A stretch of 64,000 nucleotides of DNA from Dichetophora obliterata (GCA_963920525.1 OY986438.1:215698896-215762895); one strand, 5' to 3'; shown: positions 1 to 13,253, counted from the first letter of the stretch. The notes: generated by a model from the sequence alone, not told the origin. A program made the numbers and translations.

Positions 1-216
1 CGAGCTGGTGGCGTCAGGCCATATATCTCCCTTGAACACTTCCCATGGTAATACCTATACAGAAGGCTTAGGCAACCTACATTACGTCGATGCTCAAGAG
101 AGTTGAGAGAGGATGAAATACTTTCATCTCCTATCAAATATATCGCACGACGTTGAATTCGGTCCAGAAGCTCCAAATAAGATCTTGAAGCCCCTGCCCA
201 AATGTGTGAAATTAAC
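1..216 (-). mobile_element. LINE reverse-transcriptase C-terminal fragment
   Basis: On the minus strand one open frame reads SHIWAGASRSYLELLDRIQR, continues with RRAIYLIGD, and ends in LEHRRNVGCLSLLYRYYHGK followed by CSREIYGLTPPA. This is the conserved region after the RT core of Jockey/CR1-type non-LTR retrotransposons, where host-RNA-derived ORF2 proteins carry 'LEHRR..GCLSLLYRYYHGKCS'. The copy runs off the left edge of the window. It loses similarity near position 216, where it looks 5'-truncated or decayed. No catalytic YADD motif lies inside the window. The LINE assignment is firm; the exact clade is not. Confidence 0.7.
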
Positions 217-2785
217 CAAATGTTGGTTTTATTTCTAGTAGCTTTACTGAGTCTGCTACTTGTAGACGCCATTGCAAGTTGAAACACGTTAATGTGCCTT
301 TACAAAAAACACGTGCGCTCTCGTTAATGACTGATTCCAAATTAAGTGCGGGGCGGTCTAAATCTTGGCGTGTAGGTGCAGGAGAGTGGTTGAGGGAAGG
401 GGACGCAGAGGACTGTTTGCCAATGCGATTTCACTTGCAGTTAAAATGTCAAATAAACACTGAAATGTTAAATTAGTGAGACCATCACTTAAGCGTTCAT
501 AGAATGCTTTTTGTTAAATTTTGACAACTGTTAACGACCTCTAAATCGTATCAAAAAATTAAAAGCAAAAAATTTGTTTCATATTTAAATGTTTACAATT
601 GAATGACAAACTGCCGCAATGATAATTCAAAAGTCAAAAAATAAGGACCAGCCTAAAATATATATATATATAGATATTCTTTAACTATAGATATGCTTTT
701 TTAACAGCTAATTATTTCAATGTTTTCCCGGTTAATAATTCGGGATAAAATGTCCAGGAAGGTTTTTTGTGTTGAAGCTTTTTGTCAACTCTCCTCAAAA
801 ATATAAGACCCCTTGTTTTATTTAGTCCAGTATAATAAGTATACAAACATATTCTATTCTCCATGAAACGATATTCTTTTTTACTCGATTTGTTGAATTA
901 GAACAACAAAAAATTAAAATTAATTTCTTATGGCTTTGATCAATGAATTTGTTTCATTTAGATAAAGAATTATTGATGACTTTTTGATAATGAATAATTT
1001 TTTAAATCTTTTTTAAATTAACTGTGGGCCTAAAAGGCAGTATATTTTTTCAGTAATCAATACCAGACTTACACCTCAGACATTGGATTATCAAAAAACG
1101 ACCATTTAGTAAAGAGTTCCAGTGTGTTTTGGTTAATTTCTCTCTTATTCACCCACTACCCCAAGACATTCCAAAAATGTTATTCTGTGGAGCCAATAAA
1201 GTTTGGACACACAAATTTATTAATTTCTACAATAATAGAAAAAAACAAACATAGTTAAAGTGTGCTGCGGTGTAAAAAAACTTTTGAAGCCCATCAAAAA
1301 TGGTCAACGATAAAAATGGTTGCTGACTTGTTGCCGCCATATGCCATTTTCTGCGAAGTAATACTTCCCGAATTTGTGAATTTTATATCAAGACATGAAA
1401 ATTCAGACTTTAAGATAGGGTATGCAAAAAGGTTTGAAAGCAAAACCCAAGCCCACAGCCTAAGCCGATGGGAAATCTCAAACTTTGTTGCATCGAACTC
1501 CACTCATTACAAACTTTTTGGTGAAATTTACATTTCTTAATGATGAAAACTGCGCACACAGCAATTAACATAATTTTCAGCAATATGCTGAGATCCTCTG
1601 CGATTTTCGCTTTCATTTCCGCTAGTTGGTTGACATTGTTGTTTTAATTAGTTGGCTTCAGCATCATTATCGCAATGAAAATAATAATTATCAAGTATGT
1701 ACCAACCCATACACACACTCGAAAGCACGCACGCACGCACACACATTTCGAAAGTTTCTGTTGCAACGCATGCAGAAATGTTTCCTCCATTTTATTGCAA
1801 AGAATTTTGCAAATGTTAGCAACGGCAACAAAAACACCAGCAGCAACAACAGCGACAAACTTGCTCTAACATGATGAGCAACAATCGCTGTTTCCCTCGT
1901 CATTGTTGGTGTTGTTGTATACTAACTTTTTCACAACTGTGGCAACGCTTCCAACGACGCAAATTCTGTTGTAATGAGTTCAAAAAATGATCAAAATTAT
2001 AATAAAAGCAAAAAACCTCTAAAGTGTTTGTGAAAGGCAAGTAAGCGCTTTCGCTTTTACCACCAAGTTGTTGTCAGGATTGTTTTGTAGTTTGCACACA
2101 TTTGCAAATTTGGCTGGCATTGGCAGCAGCGAGACTTGGGCAACATGATTAAAAGGAAGACTATTCGCCAGCAGTCATATAAATTCCCTCAAGGATTCTA
2201 GCCACCTTCGCAGGAATATTATAATTTGATTTAATCTCTGAAAATTCATCCTTCAGGATGCATGTGTGCACGGCTTTGACAAATAATCAAAGCACAATAA
2301 GAATGTTAGTGCAATTGTTGATATTGTTGTTGAAGTTTTAGGGGTTTCAGGCGGCACTTTAGTTGATGAAAGTTTAGCACTCGGTGTAACACAAAGTACC
2401 ACTTTAAGAAATTTATATTGCCATATATTTAAAGAAAGCAAGCCGCACTAAGTACATACATACTAAAAATTAATAACTGTGCTGTTACCTTGAGTCAAAA
2501 CTGACTTAATTTAATTAACACCTTTACCGAGTGCATGTATTTTAACTATCTATGTAAATGACATCACTGAAGTTAGTAAAAAATTGGGTTTCTATGCATT
2601 TTTAAGAAAGAAAAAAAATTTACTTCACTTTAATCAGAGACTAATTAATGAGTCAGAGTTAAATGCAGGCAGACCGCTATCACTGACATGATTTCAAGCT
2701 GAAATGAATGGCAATATAGAGAGTTCCGTCACGGCTCCTGAAAAACGCATTCTCTAACCGAGACTTATGTTTTTCATAGGTGAAA
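217..2785. other. AT-rich non-coding stretch with simple repeats
   Basis: I see no conserved coding sequence or RNA gene here. Short (AT)n runs occur near 659-672. A CA/CGCA-rich microsatellite lies at about 1710-1746, and open frames over it are low-complexity artefacts. A purine-rich CAACAA run lies near 1826-1857. Confidence 0.5.
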
Positions 2786-2966
2786 CCAAGGTTCATATAT
2801 AAGGTTGTGCCACTTGAGAGTGAACTCGGTCAAACTGTCAGAATGTATGAAAAGAAATGAAAATAATAAATGCTTAGAACAAGGAAAAGCACAGTGACAG
2901 TTCGAGCAAAGGCGGGAAAAAGAGTGCATTTCTCTCAAGTGCCACAACCTTATAAATGAACCTTGG
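2786..2966. repeat. Short inverted-repeat (foldback) element
   Basis: The left arm (2786-2820) reads CCAAGGTTCATATATAAGGT and continues GTGCCACTTGAGAG. The right arm (2932-2966) is its reverse complement apart from about two substitutions. The arms are 35 bp and are separated by about 110 bp of non-coding sequence, so the unit is the size of a MITE (180 bp). No target-site duplication was obvious, so the true ends are uncertain. It could also be a chance-conserved hairpin. Confidence 0.5.
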
Positions 2967-2986
2967 GTGAAACCAGTGATTTTCAC

Positions 2987-3146
2987 GTTCGTTCGTGGAA
3001 ATAAATAAACATATTTTGTTCGTTCGTTTGTTCGTGGAAAGTAGATGTTCGTTCGTTCGTTCGTTTGTTCGTAGAAAATAGTTCGTAGAAATTAAAAATG
3101 TTGTTCGTTCGTTCGTTCGTATAAAAATAAAAATATTATGTTCGTG
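2987..3146. repeat. Degenerate TTCG tetranucleotide repeat array
   Basis: Clusters of GTTCGTTCGTTCGT-type units occur four times. They are separated by AT-rich spacers containing GTGGAAA, GTAGAAA and ATAAAAAT, giving a compound minisatellite of roughly 160 bp. A long minus-strand open frame over the array reads as repeated NERT/TNER peptides, which is what an uninterrupted tetranucleotide repeat gives by chance. Confidence 0.75.
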
Positions 3147-4732
3147 CAATAGTCTGTTTATATGTACACTGAGAAAAAAACATACTTTAAAATTAAACAA
3201 AAAATTTTAAAATAGAATTTGAACTCATTTGCGTTTCTACAAAACAAAATTTAAGCCAAGCGTCTTTAATTTTCAACTATAAACTCATTTTTGTTTTTTG
3301 TATAATTTTTTCTCATTATTTAATTCCAATAATAAAAATACGTCGCTATCAGAGACTGTATTTAAAAATTATGTGCAGTAGAATCATAGAAAATTATTGC
3401 CAGACAACTGAGACCACGATTTTACATTTGATTGTTTGAAAATATTTTTGCATTAGTCTTACAAATACATAAGAACATAAGATGAAATAAAAACTTATTA
3501 ATTATTTGGATATATAAAATATTTCAAACCGCAATAAAACGCAAACTATATCAAATGAATTCAAAAATTTGTTATTCGGGGGGTCACGAATCTGACTTCG
3601 AAAACTCGAAAAAGTTAAAAAATGGCATCGAAAAATGGCAGATTAACTTATTTGGTTTTCATTCAATAACAATATTTTTTAATAATGATTTAAAATATTT
3701 GTTTTAAATATTAAGGTTTTTGCATTAAATTTTTCGTTTAAATAAATGTGTTTCAACTTAAAATTTTAACAGTGAAATTATATCTAAAAACATTGTTTTG
3801 AAAACAAACTTTTTTGTTTTACATTAAACTTTGAAAACATTTGTGGTTTACTTAAATTAAATTGTTTAAACTCTATTTCTAAAACAAGTTCATTTAATAT
3901 GAACACAATTGCATTTAATTTTAACACATATTTCCGTCGTTGTATGATTACTTAATAAGCATGTAGTGAAATGAAAATCTTATTTATTTCTTAAAACTTC
4001 ATTAAGATCAAAAAAGGAACTTTTACCATTATAATATACAATAAAAATAATACGTATACATTGAGGTCCCTTAATTTGTATGGGGAGAAAAATTTCCATT
4101 TTTATCCCTCTAAAAATTAGCCTTGATTTTTTATACAATGATTCCCAAAATTTTTCGGCTTTAATGAAAGCCGTCAGTGAGCTAAAACTTTTTGCAAAAA
4201 CCCACAAAAGTTATATTTTTCGTAAATATATTGGCTGCTGTAATAGTTGGAAAAATATAAGCCGGAAAAGGCTCTTCCAATCTGCATCAAACTACTTTAT
4301 ACAATCGGGTTAAAGATAATGCGTTTTTTCGTGCAATTGTTGGAATTTTGGCTTAAGTTATTTTCATTCAAATTCAATTATGGGCAGGTTCTCAAAAGCT
4401 CGACCAAAAAACACAATTTTGTATTTTATTTTTTGTTATTTTTTTTAACAGCTTATGATGTGTTGCATGTGTCCCTACAGCGGTTTGGACGATATCAAAT
4501 GCATAAAAAAGTTATCGTTTATGAAAGGAACCCTTATTTTCATGATTTCATACTTCACTTTACTAAATCTTAAAACGCGTTTTTTGTAAAATCATGTTTT
4601 CAAACGGGTTTCCACGATATCTCAAGAGCTACTCTATTGAGTGACGTGGATTTTTTTTATTTCAAAGTAGATATAATTTATTGGATCCCAAAACTAAATT
4701 TAGATAGTATTGGTAGGTTTTTTTAAAGAGCT
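3147..4732. other. Non-coding AT-rich stretch
   Basis: No gene was recognised. The segment starts with TACACTGAGAAAAAAA near 3165, which resembles the end of many fly Tc1/mariner MITEs, but I could not find a matching inverted end. Open frames at 3980-4573 show no recognisable domain. Confidence 0.4.
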
Positions 4733-4736
4733 TTAA

Positions 4737-4973
4737 CACTAAACTTACCGGACCACTTTTTGTATTATACGGTTTAATTTTTCTTCTGGCTACTACAAGG
4801 CTTTTCTTATAATAAATGATAGTTATAGAGTCTTAATAATTTGCAATTGATATAAAAAAGTCATAACTTGATCTGAAATATATATGAAATATATTTTTTA
4901 TTGTTAAAATCAATATATTTATTTTTTAAAAAGCTTGAATTCGGTCAAATGACCGGGGTCGGTACGTTGAGGG
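4737..4973. mobile_element. Probable TTAA-target MITE (piggyBac-like)
   Basis: A 237-bp unit is flanked by TTAA on both sides (4733-4736 and 4974-4977). It begins CACTAAACTTACCG and ends CGGTACGTTGAGGG; the reverse complement of the end matches the start at 11 of 14 positions. TTAA duplications and CCC-type termini are typical of piggyBac-related non-autonomous elements. The inside is AT-rich and non-coding. The diverged ends make this an old copy. Confidence 0.5.
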
Positions 4974-5663
4974 TTAAAGAGCTAAAAATTAGAAAAAAAA
5001 CGCTACTGAACGTTCAAATGTCCGCCATTTTTGTTATTTTCAAATATTTATTAATATAATAGGTTTAAGATCCAATATATATAATATAATTTATAAAATT
5101 GTTTGATTTTTTTTTAAATCAGATGATAGGAACGTGCTGTGGGATGAAGACCGTTCGGATATCTTTTTTTTCAACGTGACGTTTGACAGCGTATTAGCAC
5201 TTCACATTACACTTTTATGAAACAAAAAATATTTTCCTACACTTTCAGAATCAATAAATAACTGTCAAAAAACTCAAAGTGTTCAGTTACTTCCATCTAT
5301 GAAAAATAAATCAAGAACATCACCGTGTTTTCGGAGCACTAGATGATAGCCTGCCCTTAACTTCATAATTTCTAATGCGATCCTTCCTCACTTTCAAAAT
5401 ATCGTTGGAAAGGTTGTGAGTGCTTTCTAAAAAAAAAGTTATATTTTATAATTAATATAATTTTTTTGATTTGAGTAATTTATTTTCCCTGAATTGAGAG
5501 AAATTTGCTTAATTCAAGTGAACAATTTATTGAAAACAAGATTAATTTGAGAATTTTCTTTTCCTTGATATATTGTTTTCATAATAAAACTAGAAGCCCT
5601 GACAAACGTTCTTCTGCACCTTTACGTATTCCACAAATATGGATACATGTTCATATGTTATAT

Positions 5664-5784
5664 TAGTGGTATTCAATGATCTTCGGTTTATACTATATTC
5701 AATGGTGATGTTAACAGCCAACACCGTCAACTACGTTACATACGCTGCTTACATCGCCAATACGGCGATCATTGAATACCACTA
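5664..5784. mobile_element. 121-bp MITE with perfect 18-bp terminal inverted repeats
   Basis: The unit begins TAGTGGTATTCAATGATC and ends with the exact reverse complement, GATCATTGAATACCACTA. The interior (about 85 bp) is non-coding. No convincing target-site duplication was seen, so I do not assign a superfamily. Confidence 0.6.
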
Positions 5785-5929
5785 TTGTTTAAATATTAAA
5801 TAACTTGACAACAGCTTAACCTAGCAAATCGTAACATAGCTATGAATCATTGTCTCGACAAAACAAACATATTGTACTCACATGACCTCAATCGGTCAAA
5901 TATTTTACATTAATATTTAGAGTATTCAC

Positions 5930-6173
5930 CAATTGGGCTTGTGTTATTTGACCACCTGGAAGATTTTACGTAAGGACTTTCAGTATAAAACCATACAAAA
6001 TACAGCTGGGGCAAGAATTAAAGCCGAGTTACCTACCACAGCGTCGTTTGTTTGGTAAATGGGCCTTAGAAATGTTTGATGAAGATCAACTTTTGTATCA
6101 AAAAATCGCAACTGAGCTCATTTTTGGCTCAATGGGTACGTCAACAAACAGAATTTCCGAATTTGGTCTGAAG
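5930..6173 (+). pseudogene. DD41D (rosa-like) mariner transposase fragment, 5' part
   Basis: The plus strand encodes QLGLCYLTTWKILRKDFSIK followed by PYKIQLGQELKPSYLPQRRL and FGKWALEMFDEDQLLYQKI. After a frameshift with loss of the first catalytic Asp codon, it reads AHFWLNGYVNKQNFRIWSE. This is the middle of an IS630-Tc1-mariner transposase just before and after the first catalytic aspartate ('FSDEAHFWLNGYVNKQN' in the family). The copy has no N-terminal HTH region and no start. It stops abruptly where a LINE begins; the next residues of the same protein resume at 8011. Confidence 0.75.
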
Positions 6174-8010
6174 GACTTTAGCAATGCTTTCGACAGTGTT
6201 AATCATAATCTTCTTTTGAAAAAACTCCACCTTATTGGGTTTCCTGTCACATTATTAAATTGGATAAATTCGTATTTATCTAGACGTACTCAAAAGGTTT
6301 TATATAAGAATTCTCTTTCAAAAAGTATTTCGGTCACTTCTGGCGTTCCTCAGGGCAGTCATCTTGGACCGGTTTTATTTTTACTATTCATTAATGATCT
6401 TCCTTCGGTAATAAAACACTGTAACGTCTTAATGTACGCTGACGACGTGAAACTTTTTCTTTGTTACAAATCACCCGAAGAACGACATCTTTTACAATCT
6501 GATCTAAATAGACTTGTGGACTGGTGTAGCTTAAATATATTAAATCTCAACTTAAAAAAATGTAAGCAAATGACATTCTCGCGAAGATCTGCTAGTGTAA
6601 CATAAATTACACTATAAATAACACTAACTTATAAATAGTTTCCAGTTTTCTCGATCTTGGTGTTATTATGGATTCAAAACTTCGCTTCAATCTCCACGTT
6701 AATATGGTGATAAATAAGGCAAGAGGAGTCTTTGGTTTCATTAAAAGATGGGCTAAAGAATTCAGTGATCCCTTTACTACTAAATTATTATATACCTCTC
6801 TCGTAAGGCCAATTCTTGAATATGCATCAGTTGTATGGAACCCACAATATAATGTCTACATCGACGCCATAGAATCCGTTCAAAAACAGTTTTTACTTTT
6901 TGCTTTACGTCATAGTCGTTGGAACCCAAATATTATGCTTCCATCGTATGAAATACGCCTTAAAATTATTTTACTACCTTCCCTAAGAAGCAGAAGAATG
7001 ATGCCTAATGTCATGTTTCTGTATAAATTACTTCGTGGCGAGATTAATTCGGATTATATCTCATCTCAGCTCTAAATTTTAACATCCCAAGGAGAGGAAC
7101 TAGAAATTTTCTGTTTTTCAAGTTGAGTCAGTGCAGTTCTAATTACGCTCTTCATGAACCTTTACGATGTTTGTGCAGTGATTTCAATGATAACTTCAAC
7201 ATGATTAATTTTTCTGATTCGGTAGATGTCTTAAAACGGAAAATTATATTACATTTAAATAATTAAATCAATTTAACTTCATCCCATTGTACCTAACGCA
7301 ATTTTATTACAAAGTAATATTGGCAATTGAGATTGTTCTGTTTCTCTTTTTTGTCTCGATATTATGTTTATAAAGTAAGCACCATCAAATATGAATCGTT
7401 TTTAAAACTTACTTTTTATTTATTCAATATTTTAATTTTTAATCGAATTGCGATTTACGCGCTCACGTGGTTTCCTGATTTGAAATTAGACTGAACTCAC
7501 ACTATCACCTGGATTGGTGTGCCAGAGTATATCTCTTTTCCACACAAGTTTATGCCTGCGTTGGCCCAAATGCATATCCAACTAATTGGGATTTTGATTT
7601 GGCGGATATGAGACTTATCTCATTTTCACGTAGGTCCTTGGGTTGGACAATGGCCGCAAACCAGTTAAAATGAGTTTAGTGTTTTTGATTGTTTTTCGGG
7701 TACCTTAAATTGATAATTACTATTATTTAATTCGATGTTGCTTATTTATATAGAATCAAGTATACTTAAATACGCGTTTATATACATTAAATTTTTAAAT
7801 TCCGCTGAAAAGCCAATTAATGTGCTTAGTGGAAAATCCTAATTGCCAATAGGGGGTATGTTTTAGTACGTAGGTGCATTCTGTCTGTCCCGGCTGATTC
7901 GGGCAGATTTTAGAATGTGAATCGTGCATGCGTATAGGTCGGGTATACGTATCTTGGGAAGATTTCATACCTCCGGGCGAATCCAAAAAAAAAAAAAAAA
8001 AAAAAAAAAA
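6174..8010 (+). mobile_element. 5'-truncated LINE inserted in the mariner copy, with poly(A) tail
   Basis: This LINE starts inside the RT domain at DFSNAFDSVNHNLLLKKL. It contains the palm motifs GVPQGSHLGPVLFLLFINDL and MYADDVKLFLCY. After a frameshift near 6605-6660 it continues with FLDLGVIMDSKLRFNLH, LVRPILEYASVVWNP and VQKQFLLFALRHSRWNP. After a second frameshift at about 7075 it reaches a C-terminus ending KRKIILHLNN at 7266. About 720 bp of 3'UTR follow, then a run of 26 A residues (7985-8010). The LINE at 32.6 kb is a relative with matching C-terminal blocks. Jockey/CR1-group placement is inferred. The copy cannot encode an intact protein. Confidence 0.8.
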
Positions 8011-8205
8011 GGCAGCCAGAGGCAGTTCAAGAGCTGCCAATTCACCCTGAAAAATGCACGGTTTGGTGCGGTTTGTGGGTCGGGGGCATCATTGGACAGT
8101 ACTTTTTCAAAAATAATAAAAATTGCAACGTTACAGTCAATGGAGAAAGGTACCGTGCGATGATTACCGACTTTTTTTGCCCAAAATGGAAGAATGGAAG
8201 AATCT
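8011..8205 (+). pseudogene. DD41D mariner transposase fragment, 3' part
   Basis: Directly after the LINE poly(A) run the frame reads QPEAVQELPIHPEKCTVWCG, LWVGGIIGQYFFKNNKN and CNVTVNGERYRAMITDFFCP. This continues the transposase interrupted at 6173 (usual order: RIWSE, then P-E-x-x-x-x-P-x-H-P-x-K-x-T-V-W-C). The second catalytic region (FQQDGAT) is not present; similarity fades after KWKNGR. The match to the 62.1-63.4 kb copy (NVTVNGERYRNMI) suggests the same family. Confidence 0.75.
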
Positions 8206-11200
8206 AAACAAATATTCTAGAGTTTTAAGCGAATGTTTATCGAGTTTAGCTGGATTGAAGCATAGAATGCTTGATTTTTTTTTCTCTCCATGTAAAAGTA
8301 GTTTAATAAGTCTAACCGTTTCCGTACCATTTCTCTACAACTAAAGGTAACAAAGACAAACAAGATGTAAAGGAAGAGGTCTTCAGAAGAGTCCTGGCAT
8401 GTTGGCATCTTATTGTTGCTTAGAAAAATTTTACAATTTGAATAATTGTAAAAGTTTGACTTTGCTTAAGGAAAAAGTGCAATCCATGCGTTGTACAACA
8501 GAAACAGCGAAGCACTCGGAAGTTGCATGCAGTTTCCGCCGTTCTTGAACGACGGACAAAACAACAAGCACACAAACAACAACTTGACGCAGGGCTCCAC
8601 TCTACAAAGCGGAAGTACAAATATGTGTCTCGTTGAAGATTTCAAAGATGTGCATTTGATGCATAGTATTTTTTCTTTTTTTGAATTGCTCATATTTCAT
8701 TTTTAACTTTTGCTCGTGCAGAATTTTTTGGCAATTTTCATAATTTACTTTTTGTTTGCAGTTTTAGGCGCGCTGAGCCACTCCTCTATCATAGCTCTTA
8801 CTACTTCTTTCTTGTAGCTTTTACGCGTATTCACTGTCGAACTTTCCCGTTGCTTCGTAAGCACTTTTAAGTTTAAAAGGATGTTCTTTCTGACGCTTAA
8901 AATCATCCTTATCGTCGTCATTAGTGAAAAATCCTTCGTGCTCTCTTTTGTATATGCAGTTTTTGGCATTTCGGTTAAGTTGTTGTTGTTGTTGTTGTTA
9001 TTGTTGTTGTTCTATGTCAGTTCTATTTTTGTTGTTGTTGCTACTGCTGCTGAAGTGTGAACTTTGTGCGCTTCAGCAAACGAATTAGCATTAAAAATAA
9101 TTTTTCTTCCTTAACTTATTCGCTTCCTTGTTGTTCTTGCTAATGCTGTTATTGTTGTAGTAGATATTGTTGTTGCCGTCATTATCATTTTGTTGAGGAG
9201 GTTTTTGGTGGGACAGGGCCGTAACGGACAGACCGAATAAAGGGATGAGTTCAGATGTCGAGTGGGGGGCCGCTGTTCAAACTAATTACTTTTGCATTAG
9301 CGAGCGCCATCTAGCGCCAAACGCTTTTCTCTCTTGCAATGCAATTAACAAAAATAAATCATTAAATAAACTCGAACCAGAAGTAACGACCATAAAAATA
9401 AAAATAAAAAACTAAATGCACAAACAAACACATGCAAAGGTATGTACATATTTATTTTGATATGGAAATGTACCAACGCGCCTCCTGGACCATCGTCTCC
9501 CACAGCTAAGCGATTTTACTCCAGCTCTTGTTTGTCATTTTGCAAAATTTACGACTTTTAAAACAAATAACAATTAAATGCGTTGAATAAAAGTTGCAAC
9601 AAATAAATAGATAAAAGCTGTGCAATGAAAAATGCGTAAGCAATTTCTTTGATATTGTTTCTACTCATATTGTTCTTGTAAACCTAATAAATCGCTAACG
9701 TATTAGCTAAGTATCTTCTGGATGCAAACCGTGAAGTCAACTCAAGATAAACACTATGAAACAATTCAACAGCCACAAAAGCCAAAAGCAAAACAATAAC
9801 ATATCTGTTAATCCTCTACTGGCCTTATTTGCTCAGCGCAGTATTTGCATCTATCTGTTCAGCGTGTATCTGCCTATCTGTGCATCACTCAAATAAGCTG
9901 TTGTTATCTTAAATAAATCATTCTACAAAGCGTACAAAACGCCCGTAAGGCGATCGCAACACGCATCAAATTGCGTTGATTTTAATATCTACAGCTATAT
10001 TTACTGCAAACACTGTTGTTTTTACATCGAATGATAAGCATTATCAACACCTCGCATTTAATTTCAGATTCAAACTGCCGCCACTCATTTTAAGTGGAAA
10101 ATGCAATCCAAAAACAAAATTAAATAAACAACGACAACAAGAGAAGCTCTCTCATTGACATTGACAAACATTGGTAAAAAAATTAAGAATTAATTTTCAT
10201 TGAAGTGAGGGCCAAAACAGTTTCATTTCTCAGTCTAAGAAAATTATTTTCATTCTTGAAGGTTTAAAAATTCTTCTAAAAATTAGCCTACCTTACGGCT
10301 GCTTTTGGATTCTTCACAAAACTCAACAAAAATAGAAACTATTAAGAGCTGTGAATCTACTCTACCGTAGCACACTGCATTTTTTCAGTTTTAGGATGCA
10401 AAAATTCATACAACAGTATTACAGTTAGAGACCTGACTTTTGCACAAATTGGTATGTATGTTCAAGATCAATATCAAAACTGCCATTCCTACGGCAAAAG
10501 TTAAATAGTTATATCAGAACTTTAATTCTACTTCAGCAAAATTAATGAATGGGGGAGAGATTTTTAAAAAATTATGTTTAGTACAAGCTGACCATAAAGT
10601 CGCAGTTTGAAGGCTTTCAGTAAAGTAGTCAAACTACAAATAGTCGAGTTCAGGAAGAAAAGTCGATTCCGATATTTTTGCTGCACCCACAAAAAATGTT
10701 CGTTCTCTCAAAATGTTCTCAACATAACTTTTTTAATATGGAGACACATTTTATTTGTTTTCCCCATATGGGGCAGTACGGCCTACTGTACGTGGTTGAA
10801 CTTATCTGGTTCCCATCGGAACATCATCCACACACGCTAGAAAACTAAAAAATCACGTAGCCGTCTGTCAACAAAGTTAATCCATCGCATGTGTCTGCGT
10901 TTGAAGATCGATCTTTCAATCGATCGTTCGACAAAATCACTAAAACCTATCACTATCAACACACATAAACAAAAACATGTCGATCGAGGCACATCAGCCG
11001 TGATCCTCTAGTGTCAAACACGCTGAAGTGTGCTGCCAACAAACTCAATCAATCCGTACCACAAATACATCAAGTTCCAGCCGCCGAAGAATAGAGCTAT
11101 TTTTAGAAGTCCTCTGATCGGTTGATCATCTTAACAAATACCACCACTTTTCTTGGGAAATAGTATTTTGGATAGCTGAGACGTTTCTTCCGTCGTCAGA

Positions 11201-13250
11201 TATGTTGTTTGAGTAATATTGTTGAGTTGGTTGTAAGCAACAATTGACAAACACCGACGACACACGTCGTTGACATTAAATTGCCCAATTAGGATGACTA
11301 GATTGAGAGTTGGCAGGGTTGGTTGGGTTGATTGGTGTTGTTGTCAATTTGTTTTCAAGTTGAGAACGTGCCCTCTACCGGTAATTAAGAGCAAATTAAA
11401 TGACAGCCACAAAACTTTTAAACGACAATTTATGCGACTTTTGACACTGAACAGTGTACGAGGTGGCATAATGCCATGCCTGTTCCTCAATTCGTCATAG
11501 TGCCAGTAAACGCAAAAAGCCGTCATAAAAAAAAAAACCAAAACAGTGCACATTGTTCCGGAATGGCTTTGGAAGAGCTGCTTAAATTACAGATTTTCGA
11601 GTTTTTGGGGTCGTGTTGAACACGTTAATTGCCTTCAATGCTTCTGTGTGTGTGTGCTTGCGTGAGTGTATGTGTTTATGACCTCACCTAGGTAAACGAT
11701 AGGGTGCTTCGCGCTGCTTGTCGCTCTTGTTATTGTTTGTGTTTTCCTATAATGTTGGAGCTAATAAATTTTATGATGGACGCGTTACGTCAGCTGAATA
11801 TTCATAGGTTGGATTTTATGGACTCATTTATGGGTTAACCAGCACAGCCTTTCATCCACACGTTCCAACCATTTTCGGCTCACTTCTTATGTCTCTTTTA
11901 GTATAACTCATACTTTGGAAAAAAAAACACAAAGTTCATATCTAGTTTCTGGTTTCTTTGAATGTCACAAAATCGGAGTATTTAATAGTCTTTCTTATAG
12001 ATTTAACGCGTGTGGTTTCGTTGACTTTTCCGACAAGAGCAGTCATTAGTGCAGCCATTAAATGAGCGAGTTAAATTAGGGAAGTAGCTGTGGAAGTAGA
12101 GCAGCATAAACACATTGACACCAAATAACGAAAATCAATTTTTTTCGAATTTTTATACATGAAAGGTAAGAAAGAACGTTGCCTATTTTGTCAATTTTAA
12201 ATTGGCAATTTAACCCTTTTATAACCGAATTAAAACGGATGGGACTACTCATTTTCTGAGGTCAGATATGTGTAAGTCTTTACTCAAATATGAACTGACA
12301 AAAAATTTGAAAGTCCTTGGTGCCCGGGTTCGTTAGTTTCTGGGTGTTGCTTATTTGCAACGTTGGGCAGTTATTGGAAAAATTTAACACTCTTCTCATT
12401 TTTTTTTTTATGTTTATAAATTTCTCAACTTTATTTATTTATAGTGTGCATTTAGTCTTACAATTAAATAATTATTTCAAGTTTTTTATGCAGTTTTGTG
12501 TAAACACGTTTTTGCGAAACGATCACGATCTTGATTTCGACCATTTTTTTCTACGGAGAACGGCTACTTAATCGAGACGTCCAAAGCATTCAATAAAACA
12601 AATAGTTGTAAGTTTGTACAACACATAAAGCTACATGATGCAAAAACCCACAGGTCAAAAACATGAAAATAACGGGACTTAGAAGCTTACAAGTACAATG
12701 TTGCTTATAAGTTACATCTGTCATTTGTCAAGTTTAATCACAAAATATTTTTGATTTTAAAAAGAAGGAACAATTTTTGTTTCTGTTATCTATAACACCG
12801 ATTTCAATTTTTAAATTTTGCCAACACTGTTTTAGGAATAAACTGTTAAAATCAATACTTTTAACCATCGCGTTCATGCCATGGATTAATCTAAAACGTA
12901 GGTTATCGGAATTTAACTTCTGAAATATTTAAGAAACGGTTAAATTTGTAGCGAGCGAACGATAACCCGAGTCCAATTTGAAGTAATGGCAAACAAGTCT
13001 AAAGGATGAGCTTAATTTAACAATAATCAGAAATCAGTGAATGGAAAAAGGTTAATAAATTTTGTGATGTAGTTGTGATAACTTTCAAGTAGTGAAAGCT
13101 TGCTTTTAATTCTTAGGTTTGGTCTGATCATAAGTCCACACTAAGGAAAAAATTGGCCCACAATAAATGGAAGTTTACTGATACGAGTGGCGGAGAGAAT
13201 AATGAAATTATTTTCACTTTAAAATTATTTTAGAAAAGGACGCTATCAAG
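8206..13250. other. Long non-coding stretch with TTG repeats
   Basis: No gene or domain was recognised in 5 kb. Interrupted TTG/TTA triplet runs lie at about 8978-9050 and again at 9130-9200; these would read as poly-Gln or poly-Asn by chance. A CATCGAT/GATCGATC-rich stretch lies near 10900-10930. Long open frames (for example 10607-10840 and 12317-12571) lack recognisable motifs and are not called. Confidence 0.45.
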
Positions 13251-13253
13251 TTA

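Noticed and set aside
1626..1903. Overlapping open frames with Thr-His or Arg-Ala-Cys runs
   Set aside because: They lie on a CA/CGCA microsatellite, with frames on both strands caused by low complexity.
2874..3200. 108-aa minus-strand open frame with NERT repeats
   Set aside because: A tetranucleotide repeat read in one frame; no support as a protein.
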